Below, one piece after another: positions 32,919 to 39,742 of a DNA stretch of 64,000 nt. Made by a program: the position numbers and the translations under genes. Under the pieces are notes generated by a model that worked only from the letters and a program-made list of their open reading frames with translations, did no database searches and was not told the origin of the DNA. The stretch's first letter is position 1. Every line of letters starts with the position of its first letter. Where the stretch lies: positions 2,790,001-2,854,000 of the forward strand of contig NZ_CP197465.1 of assembly GCF_052180275.1 (NCBI RefSeq). The letters run 5' to 3'. The DNA is from Kumtagia sp052180275. GTDB lineage: Bacteria > Pseudomonadota > Alphaproteobacteria > Rhizobiales > Rhizobiaceae.

Positions 32919-33719
32919 TCAGCTTCTTTTCCTGCTCATGAAAAAGAACAGGGTGACGATGGCGACCGAGAGAAGCAGAAAGACGGTCGAGATCGCATTC
33001 ATTTCCGGCGTGACGGCGCGCCGCAACTGGCCGAGCATGTAGGTCGGCAAGGTATCCTGTCCGCCTGATTTCACGAAGTTGGTAATAACCACGTCGTCCA
33101 GCGAGATCACAAAGGCCAGCATCAGCCCGGCCAGTATGCCTGGCCACAGCAGCGGCAGCGTTACGCGGCGAAAGGTCTGCCAGGGCGTGGCGTAGAGGTC
33201 GGCGGCGGCGCGCTCCAGCGTCAGGTCCATACTTTCCAGCCGCGCCCGGATCGGCAGGTAGGCGAAGGGGATGCAGAAGGCGGTGTGCGCCAGGATCAGG
33301 TAGCCCAGGCCCGAATAGCCGGTGAACGTCTTGACCCGGGAGAAGAAGATCAGCAGCGCGACGGCGGTTACGATCTCGGGCACCATCAGCGGCTGGTTGA
33401 TGAAAGCGTATTTGAAGGTCAGGCCGCGATAGGGCGCCGTCCTGGTGGTCGCGAGAGCCGCCATCGTGGCGGCGATGGTCGCGAAGATCGCCGCCGCCGA
33501 GGCGATCTGCAGGGAGCGGATCGACACCTCGATCACCTGGTCGTTGTTCCATGCGGCGACGAACCAGCGGAACGAAAACCCGTCCCAGTCGGCGATCGAG
33601 GTTCCCGCGTTGAAGGCATAGAACACCAAGACGAGGATCGGCGCGTAGAGGGCGGCGAAACAGATCATGGCGATCGTCGTGAAGCCGGTCTGGCGCTGGA
33701 TGGAGAACCGCCTAGCCAT
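32919..33719 (-). CDS. potC: Polyamine-type ABC permease (PotC-like)
   Basis: A 266-residue inner-membrane permease with six helices. The EAA loop is ERAAADLYATPWQTFRRVTL-PLLWPGI, which docks onto PotA. AFVISLDDVVITNFVKSGGQ is a strong PotC/PotI signature. The ATG at 33719 follows GGAGGG and overlaps the potB stop by eight bases; a start 11 codons earlier would overlap more and has no site. Pairs with the PotB-like protein to form the channel. Confidence 0.9.
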   Translation of the reverse strand: MARRFSIQRQTGFTTIAMICFAALYAPILVLVFYAFNAGTSIADWDGFSFRWFVAAWNNDQVIEVSIRSLQIASAAAIFATIAATMAALATTRTAPYRGLTFKYAFINQPLMVPEIVTAVALLIFFSRVKTFTGYSGLGYLILAHTAFCIPFAYLPIRARLESMDLTLERAAADLYATPWQTFRRVTLPLLWPGILAGLMLAFVISLDDVVITNFVKSGGQDTLPTYMLGQLRRAVTPEMNAISTVFLLLSVAIVTLFFFMSRKRS

Positions 33720-34632
33720 GCCGGCCGCCCTCCGAACCGGCGTTGCGGACATAGGCGAGCAGCGCGACCATGACGATGATCATCAGGGTGATCGACAGCG
33801 CGGCTCCGAGCGGCCAGTTGCGGCCCTGGCCGAATTGCAGCTCGATCAGGTTGCCCAGCATCAGGTTCTTGCCGCCGCCCAGAATGCTCGGCGTCACATA
33901 GGCGCCGAGCGAGGGAATGAAGACCAGGATCGAACCGGCGACCGCGCCCGGCTTCACCAGCGGGAAGATGATGCGGCGCAGCACCTTGAAGCGTGTCGCA
34001 TAGAGATCGTAGCCGGCCTCGACGAGGCGGAAGTCGAGCTTTTCCATGCTCGCATAGAGCGGCAGGACCATGAGCGGCAGGTACACGTAGACCATGCCGA
34101 CCATGATGGCGAAATCGGTGAACAGCATCTGCACCGGCCGTTCGACCAGCCCGGCGCCGAGCAGCAACTTGTTGACCACGCCCTCGTTGCGGATGATCTC
34201 CAGGATCGCGAAAGTGCGGATCAGAAGGTTGGTCCAGAACGGAATGGTGATGAGGAACAGCCATAGGTCGCGTTTGTTTTCAGGCCGCGTGGCGATGAAA
34301 TAGGCGGTCGGGAAACCGACGACAAAGGTCAGCACCGTGGTCGCCAATGCGAGTTTCACCGACCGCCAGAAAATCGACAGATGCGCATCGGCCAGCGACA
34401 GCGTGTCGTCGAAGATGTCGCGTTCGAAGAGCACCGACGTCCATGCGTCGGTCGAGAACTGCCATTTGACGTCGCCATACGGGCCGGGCGCCAGGAACGA
34501 ATAGACCAGCACGATCAGCAGCGGGCCGATGGCCGCGAGGAAAATGATCAGCAGGGCAGGGGCCGACAGCAGCCAGCGGTTGCGCACATCCTGTTTCTCG
34601 CTGTCCTGAAGGCGTTCGGCTGCGTCGGCCAT
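33712..34632 (-). CDS. potB: Polyamine-type ABC permease (PotB-like)
   Basis: A 306-residue permease with six predicted helices, first around LLSAPALLIIFLAAIGPLLI. IPFWTNLLIRTFAILEIIRN, YVYLPLMVLPLYASMEKLDF and the EAA loop LVEAGYDLYATRFKVLRRII are family blocks. FIPSLGAYVTPSILGGGKNL is the conserved PotB/PotH motif. Three bases separate it from the PotA-like gene and it overlaps potC, so the order is A, B, C, D in one transcript. Imports polyamines together with PotA, PotC and PotD. Confidence 0.9.
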   Translation of the reverse strand: MADAAERLQDSEKQDVRNRWLLSAPALLIIFLAAIGPLLIVLVYSFLAPGPYGDVKWQFSTDAWTSVLFERDIFDDTLSLADAHLSIFWRSVKLALATTVLTFVVGFPTAYFIATRPENKRDLWLFLITIPFWTNLLIRTFAILEIIRNEGVVNKLLLGAGLVERPVQMLFTDFAIMVGMVYVYLPLMVLPLYASMEKLDFRLVEAGYDLYATRFKVLRRIIFPLVKPGAVAGSILVFIPSLGAYVTPSILGGGKNLMLGNLIELQFGQGRNWPLGAALSITLMIIVMVALLAYVRNAGSEGGRHG

Positions 34633-34635
34633 CGC

Positions 34636-35745
34636 CTAGTCCTTCAGGATCTGGGCGGAATCGGCCGGGATGAGCAGGCCGACATGGCTGCCCGCCACGA
34701 ACCGGTCGGAATGGCCGCGCGCATTCTGCCGCCGCACAATGAAGGGCTCGCCGGAATCCAGCCTGAGATGGAAATGCGTGTCGGTGCCGAGATAGACGAC
34801 GTTCTCGATCGTTCCGGCCAGCGGCGCGCCGTCCGGCTTGGCGAGTTGCGCGTGTTCCGGGCGGATGACGATCGAGACGCTGCCTTTTGGCGCGAAACCG
34901 TCCGGCAGCGATGCGGGGATCTCGGCGCCGGAGGCTAGCCGCACGGTCGCCAGATTGCCGGCGGTGGAGACGATGGTTGCCGGCAGAAAATTGCTCTCGC
35001 CGATGAAGTCGGCGACGAATCGCTCGGCCGGCCGGTCGTATATGTCGCGCGGCGAGCCGACCTGCAGGATTTTTCCCGCCGACATCACCGCGATGCGGTC
35101 GGACATGGTCAGCGCTTCCTCCTGGTCGTGGGTGACGAAGATGAAGGTGATGCCGGTCTCGTGCTGGAGCGTCTTCAGTTCGATCTGCATTTCCTTGCGC
35201 AGCTTGTAGTCAAGCGCCGACAGTGGCTCGTCGAGCAGCAGCACTTTCGGCTGCGGCGCCAGCGCGCGGGCGAGAGCGACGCGCTGCTGCTGGCCGCCGG
35301 AGATCTGGCTGGTGCGGCGGCCGGCAAGCTGCTCCATGCGAACCAGCTTGAGCATCTGCCCGACCCGCGCCTCGACCTCGGCCTTCGGCTTGCCGAGCAT
35401 CTCCAGTCCGAAGCCGATATTCTCAGCGACCGTCATATGCGGGAAAAGCGCGTAGCTCTGGAATACCGTGTTCACAGGGCGCTTGAATGGCGGCAGCGGC
35501 GCGATGTCGTCGCCGTAAAGCAGGATTTCGCCCTCGGTGGGGAAGTCGAAACCGGCGATCAGGCGCAGCAGCGTGGTCTTGCCGCAACCGGACGGACCAA
35601 GCAGCGTGAAGAATTCATTCTCTCGGATGTTCACCGAGACGCGGTCGAGGGCCGCGAACTGCGCGTCTCCGCTACCGAAGATCTTGCTGACGTTGCGAAT
35701 CTCGATCGCGTTCTTATCCGGCCGATCCGGCACGCAGCGCCCCAC
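34636..35745 (-). CDS. potA: Polyamine-type ABC ATPase (PotA-like)
   Basis: A 369-residue ATPase. Walker A is LLGPSGCGKTTLLRLIAGF, Q-loop TVFQSYALFPHMTV, signature SQISGGQQQRVALARAL, Walker B KVLLLDEPLSALD, and H-loop FIFVTHDQEEALT. The C-terminal third is a TOBE domain (IVIRPEHAQL, YLGTDTHFHLRL) as in PotA/PotG. Start is a GTG at 35745 with GAGA just ahead; another GTG four codons on is equally possible. It energises the PotBC channel. First gene of the transporter operon; the amidohydrolase gene lies 135 bases upstream on the same strand. Confidence 0.92.
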   Translation of the reverse strand: MGRCVPDRPDKNAIEIRNVSKIFGSGDAQFAALDRVSVNIRENEFFTLLGPSGCGKTTLLRLIAGFDFPTEGEILLYGDDIAPLPPFKRPVNTVFQSYALFPHMTVAENIGFGLEMLGKPKAEVEARVGQMLKLVRMEQLAGRRTSQISGGQQQRVALARALAPQPKVLLLDEPLSALDYKLRKEMQIELKTLQHETGITFIFVTHDQEEALTMSDRIAVMSAGKILQVGSPRDIYDRPAERFVADFIGESNFLPATIVSTAGNLATVRLASGAEIPASLPDGFAPKGSVSIVIRPEHAQLAKPDGAPLAGTIENVVYLGTDTHFHLRLDSGEPFIVRRQNARGHSDRFVAGSHVGLLIPADSAQILKD

Positions 35746-35880
35746 TCTCGTTGGCCGACTTTTCGCCGCGCCGTGTTACCCTCTCGGCTGGATTGTCAAC
35801 ACATGCCGGCGCACTTGGCAACCGACTTGAATGCGGATTCAGAAACCATTTGGTCGCGCAGCCCGGATTGGACGTCACGG

Positions 35881-37545
35881 TCAGTCCCGAAACGTGACGC
35901 GACCTCCGCAGATGGTCGTCACAGGACGGATATTCGTCAGTTCCTCTGGCGCACAGGCGTCAAGATCATCTGACAGCACCACGATGTCCGCGAGATAACC
36001 GGTCTTTAGCTTACCCTTCCGGTGCTCCATGAACTCCGCATAGGCGCCGCCGGTCGTATAGGCGGAGAGTGCTTCGTCTAATGTAAGACTCTGATCCGGA
36101 TCGCCTTCCGCCCATGGTTTGCGCAGCATTGCCGCCTGCATGCCGAGGATCGGGTCGATCGGCGCCACCGGCCAGTCGGAGGCGAAGACCAGCGGCGCGC
36201 CAGCCTCCATCAGGCTGCGGACGGCGAAAGCATAGGGCCAGCGCGCCCGGCCGATGCGCGAGACGGTCGGCTCCAGCGGGACGCCCTTGGCAGCCGGAGC
36301 ATGCGTCGGCTGCATTGAGGCGATAGCGCCGAGTTGGGCAAAACGCGGGATGTCGGCTGACGAAATCAGCTCGATATGCTCGACGCGGTGGCGGCTGTCG
36401 CGGACGCCGTTGGCACGGCGCGCCTGCTCATAACCGTCGAGCACCGCGCGCACCGCGCCATCCCCGATCGAATGCACGGCGATCTGCAGGCCTCGTCTAT
36501 CCGCTTCGGTGGCGATCTCGGCGAAGCGCTCGGGCGTGAACAAGGGCTCGCCGCGCCAGTCCGGCCGGTCGGCATAGGGTTCGACCAGAACGCCGGTCCA
36601 GGATTCGATGACGCCATCGTAGAACACTTTTACCAGCCCGGAGGAAATCCATTCGGAGCGGTAGCGTTCGGCCATAAGGCTGGCTTTCTCCAACATCTCC
36701 AGTTTCATGAAGTTCTTGAAGTGGAACGGTATTTGTACCCGGCAGTGCAGTCCTCCCAGATCCTCGATCTCGGACAGCAGTTCGAGTTGGTAAAGATTAC
36801 CGTCCATGTTGTGGATCGACGTGATGCCGTGGCGCGCGCACCAGTCGAGCCCGCGCTGCATGGTGTCGCGGTCGGTCTCGCGCTCTTTCTGCGAGGGAAC
36901 CGGATCGGGCTCGCCACCGGTGGAGAGGCCCAGCCGCGCGCGCTCCTCGCCGGCCAGCGCGATGACCGGATTGAACGCCTCGTTCTCGCGCAGCTCGCCT
37001 GTCGCAAGGCCATCTGGACCCATGACGATCTCGTTGCCGGGGCGAAGTTTCTTGCCATGCAGGACGCCGCCGAGTTCCAGCGCCTTGGTGTTGGCCCATA
37101 CTGTATGGTGGTCGGGCGCGGCCATGGCGAAGGGCCGGTCGGAAATGATGCGGTCGAGGTCGTGGCGGGTCACCGGCCGGTCGCCCAGCACCGTATATTC
37201 GACGCCCTGGCCGAGCAGCATCGGTGCGTCGGGACGGGAGCGCGCGTAATCCTGGATCGCGGCATGCAAGGCGATAGCACCATGCACGCCGAAAAGCTGC
37301 AGATGCGCGAGTTCCGCCGCGCCGGAGAACAGGTGCATGTGGCCTTCGATGAAACCCGGAACCACTGAATTCATGCCGGCGTCGATGATCCGGGTGCCTG
37401 GCCCGCGCAGGTCTTCGACTGCCGCGCGGTCGCCGACGGCGACGATTTCGCCGCCGGCCACGGCCAGCGCTTCGGCCTGCGGCTGGTCCTCATCCATGGT
37501 CCTGATGCGGCCATTGACGATGATCAGCTCGGCGTTACGGGTCAT
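35881..37545 (-). CDS. Metal-dependent amidohydrolase, YtcJ-like
   Basis: A 554-residue amidohydrolase-superfamily enzyme. The metal H-x-H motif is GFIEGHMHLFSGAAELAHLQ. Further ligands are in IAVHSIGDGAVRAVLDGYEQ and HRVEHIELI, and the catalytic aspartate in LVFASDWPVAPIDPILGMQA. The N-terminal SIVNGRIRTMDEDQPQAEAL-type beta barrel and C-terminal DIVVLSDDLDA close the fold (order as in YtcJ/ExoR-like proteins). The start at 37545 (MTRNAELIIVNG) is the family one; a longer frame has no ribosome site. It would hydrolyse an amide or N-acyl bond in the cytoplasm. Between the polyamine importer and a deacetylase-like gene, an N-acylated amine is plausible, but no substrate is shown. Confidence 0.85.
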   Translation of the reverse strand: MTRNAELIIVNGRIRTMDEDQPQAEALAVAGGEIVAVGDRAAVEDLRGPGTRIIDAGMNSVVPGFIEGHMHLFSGAAELAHLQLFGVHGAIALHAAIQDYARSRPDAPMLLGQGVEYTVLGDRPVTRHDLDRIISDRPFAMAAPDHHTVWANTKALELGGVLHGKKLRPGNEIVMGPDGLATGELRENEAFNPVIALAGEERARLGLSTGGEPDPVPSQKERETDRDTMQRGLDWCARHGITSIHNMDGNLYQLELLSEIEDLGGLHCRVQIPFHFKNFMKLEMLEKASLMAERYRSEWISSGLVKVFYDGVIESWTGVLVEPYADRPDWRGEPLFTPERFAEIATEADRRGLQIAVHSIGDGAVRAVLDGYEQARRANGVRDSRHRVEHIELISSADIPRFAQLGAIASMQPTHAPAAKGVPLEPTVSRIGRARWPYAFAVRSLMEAGAPLVFASDWPVAPIDPILGMQAAMLRKPWAEGDPDQSLTLDEALSAYTTGGAYAEFMEHRKGKLKTGYLADIVVLSDDLDACAPEELTNIRPVTTICGGRVTFRD

Positions 37546-37689
37546 GGAAGGTTTCCGGTTGGACGGCCCGATGTACCACCTTCGGGGCTTTGAAAGCCAG
37601 ACAAGTACAGATGATGCGCCGAGCAAGGCAGTGCTTGTCGGCGGTGGGCAGGTGCGGGTAGGTTGCCGGCATCATCAGACGAGGGGTTC

Positions 37690-38721
37690 ATGAAGACGAT
37701 TTTTTCGCCGCTGCATGCCGGTCATTCCGGCCAGGTCGAACTGGTCGCGGGAGCGATCGTGCCGGGTTTCGAAATGCCGTCGCGGGCGGAATATATCCGC
37801 GCCAGGGTCGAATCGGAAAAGCTCGGGCCGATCCTGCCGCCGGACACACACGACCTCGCTGCGGCGAAGCGGGTGCATAAAGCGGATTATATCGATTTCC
37901 TGCCAACCGTTTGGCCGGAATGGGAAAAATCCGGCCGGTCGGGATCCGCTTTGCCTTACACATGGCCGACGCGCGGCCTGCGCGGCGACGTCAGGCCGAA
38001 GACCATCGATGCGCTTCTCGGCTACTATTCCTTCGATGCCGGCGCGCCTTTCGTGAAGGGCACATGGGACGCGATCAAGTCTTCCTGCGATGTGGCGCTG
38101 ACCGCCGCCGGGCTGGTGAAGGGCGGCGAGCGGGCGGCCTTCGCGCTCTGCCGGCCACCCGGGCACCATGCCGGCGCGGCGTTCATGGGCGGGTATTGTT
38201 TCATCAACAACGCTGCCGTCGCCGCGCAGTGGTACCGCGACCAAGGCGCTGAAAGGATTGCGATTCTCGATGTCGACTATCATCACGGCAACGGCACGCA
38301 GGAGATCTTTTATGCCCGCAAGGACGTGCTGGTGCTGAATTTGCACGGGGATCCGATGACCGAGTATCCGTTCTTCCTCGGCCATGCCGACGAGCGTGGC
38401 ATGGGCGAGGGCGAGGGGTTCAACGTCAATTACCCGATGCCGTTCGGCACCGCCTGGGCCGAATGGAGCGCTTCCCTGGAGGACGCTTGCGCCAGGCTGG
38501 CAGCCTATCACCCTGATATCGTTGTTGTTTCGCTCGGTGTCGATACGTTCGAGAAGGACCCGATCAGCCAGTTCAAGTTGAAGACCGAGGACTATCCGAA
38601 GATCGGGCATCGCATCGCAAAACTCGGCCTGCCGACGCTTTTCGTCATGGAAGGCGGCTATGCGGTCGAGGAGATCGGCGTCAATGCGGTGGGCGTGCTG
38701 ACGGGGTTCGAGGAAGGGTAA
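37690..38721 (+). CDS. Acetylpolyamine amidohydrolase / HDAC-like deacetylase
   Basis: A 343-residue class II histone-deacetylase-fold enzyme, the size of bacterial acetylpolyamine amidohydrolases. Catalytic histidines are H159-H160 in CRPPGHHAGAAFMGGYCFIN. Zinc ligands are D196 and H198 in AILDVDYHHGNGTQE and D285 in SLGVDTFEKDPISQFKL. The late MEGGY tyrosine is present. The N-terminal loop VPGFEMPSRAEYIRARVESE resembles the dimer insert that narrows the channel for polyamines. GAGGGG precedes the ATG at 37690. It removes acetyl groups from polyamines or similar amines. Its position next to a polyamine importer supports use of imported acetylpolyamines. A clear terminator follows. Confidence 0.9.
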   Translation: MKTIFSPLHAGHSGQVELVAGAIVPGFEMPSRAEYIRARVESEKLGPILPPDTHDLAAAKRVHKADYIDFLPTVWPEWEKSGRSGSALPYTWPTRGLRGDVRPKTIDALLGYYSFDAGAPFVKGTWDAIKSSCDVALTAAGLVKGGERAAFALCRPPGHHAGAAFMGGYCFINNAAVAAQWYRDQGAERIAILDVDYHHGNGTQEIFYARKDVLVLNLHGDPMTEYPFFLGHADERGMGEGEGFNVNYPMPFGTAWAEWSASLEDACARLAAYHPDIVVVSLGVDTFEKDPISQFKLKTEDYPKIGHRIAKLGLPTLFVMEGGYAVEEIGVNAVGVLTGFEEG

Positions 38722-38740
38722 TCCCACCTATTCTTCGAGA

Positions 38741-38762
38741 CTCGCCCTGCGAGGTTTTTTTC
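38741..38762 (+). terminator. Intrinsic terminator after the deacetylase gene
   Basis: Stem CTCGC / GCGAG with loop CCT followed by G and seven T residues, 20 bases past the stop codon. Confidence 0.85.
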
Positions 38763-38825
38763 TATGGTTTCAAGGCGTTGCGCGCTCGACGGCCGGAATG
38801 CAGACCGGTGCGAGCGCGGGCGAAA

Positions 38826-38963
38826 TCATCGTCGGCGAAGTTTTTTCTCGACGCCCGTGAAGTCCGGAATATCGAGCCGAACCAGGGGCTTGCTGGCTTG
38901 GCATCGGAAATTCGGTGCGACGGACTTCACGGAGGCGCCTTTTTTGGGGTCGAGTCCGTTCAT
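38826..38963 (-). CDS. Possible 45-residue protein of unknown function
   Basis: A short frame starting MNGLDPKKGASVKSVAPNFR and ending KKLRRR. AAAGG lies seven bases ahead of the ATG. Composition (Lys, Val, Asp, Pro) is unlike the Arg/Ala/Pro-rich shadows common in this GC-rich DNA, which is the only reason to list it. It lies 53 bases beyond the VanX-like gene on the same strand. No family is recognised. The rest of 38763-39016 shows no other gene. Confidence 0.2.
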   Translation of the reverse strand: MNGLDPKKGASVKSVAPNFRCQASKPLVRLDIPDFTGVEKKLRRR

Positions 38964-39016
38964 GAACTGGCCTTTGGCATTGCTTCGCGCCGTCTCGGAC
39001 TTGACTCGCCGGACCG

Positions 39017-39742
39017 TCAGCGCGGCGAGATCGGAAAATCGAAGCGCGTCTTTGCAAACGGCTCCTTCTCCAGGGTGAAATGCCACCACTCCTTCGAATA
39101 GTTGCGGAAGCCGTGGCCGCGCATTGCCTGGACAAGCAGGTGGCGGTTGGCGGCGGCTTCGGCAGGGATGTCTGCATGCCGGGTTTCGCTGACCTCGTCG
39201 AAGCAATCGAAACCGCTGCCGAAATCCAGCGTGTCGGCCTCGCGGAGGCCGCATGAGTTTTCCAGCCGGCTCGGCCTGGCGACCGAGGCGAGCGCGAGGT
39301 CTACGGTCGAACCGCGGGTGTGGGAAGACTGCGCGCCGATATAGCCTTTTGCGACGAGTTCGTCGCGCCGGACGCGGGGATGCCATTGCGGGTCTTCGGG
39401 GCCGCCCGCTTTCGCCCACCCGACGAAATCGGCCACTGCGCCTGCCGGCCGGTAACAATCGAAGACGACCAGGGTCAGCCCCTGTTTCGTTACCGTGGCT
39501 TGGACAGCCGACAGCGCCTTCGCGGCCTCGGTGGTAAGAATGCATTCCGCCGCGTCGTAGCCTTTTGCCGGGCGTCCTAGGAAATTGGCGCTGCCGGCGT
39601 AGCGGATGTCCTGGCGGATCGTCGGGCCGATGTCGCGGAGATAGGCGAAACCGGGCGGCAGTTCCGCTGACAGGGCCGGTGACGCGAAGAGCGTTGCCGC
39701 GCAGAGAAGCAGAACCTCGCCGATCCTGCGCCTACTCAACAA
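39017..39742 (-). CDS. D-Ala-D-Ala dipeptidase, VanX/DdpX-like
   Basis: A 241-residue M15D zinc dipeptidase with a signal peptide (IGEVLLLCAATLFASPALSA-E, cut near residue 26). The zinc site is S-x-H-x6-D in SSHTRGSTVDLALAS (H141, D148) plus E218 and H221 in SKEWWHFTLEKEPFAKTRFD. VVFDCYRPAGAVADFVGWA is another family block. It would hydrolyse D-Ala-D-Ala in the periplasm, for cell-wall recycling. The start is TTG (39742 or 39739), overlapping the pbpC stop by about 11 bases, so translation is coupled to pbpC. No van ligase or dehydrogenase is nearby, so vancomycin resistance is not implied. Confidence 0.88.
   Translation of the reverse strand: MLSRRRIGEVLLLCAATLFASPALSAELPPGFAYLRDIGPTIRQDIRYAGSANFLGRPAKGYDAAECILTTEAAKALSAVQATVTKQGLTLVVFDCYRPAGAVADFVGWAKAGGPEDPQWHPRVRRDELVAKGYIGAQSSHTRGSTVDLALASVARPSRLENSCGLREADTLDFGSGFDCFDEVSETRHADIPAEAAANRHLLVQAMRGHGFRNYSKEWWHFTLEKEPFAKTRFDFPISPR

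Noticed and set aside
38722..39016. A gene filling the space between the deacetylase and the VanX-like gene
   Set aside because: Except for one weak 45-codon frame, all frames are shadows without ribosome sites; a clear terminator occupies the left end.
39017..39742. Vancomycin-resistance role for the VanX-like gene
   Set aside because: No VanH or VanA-type gene is adjacent, and the signal peptide plus overlap with pbpC point to wall recycling.
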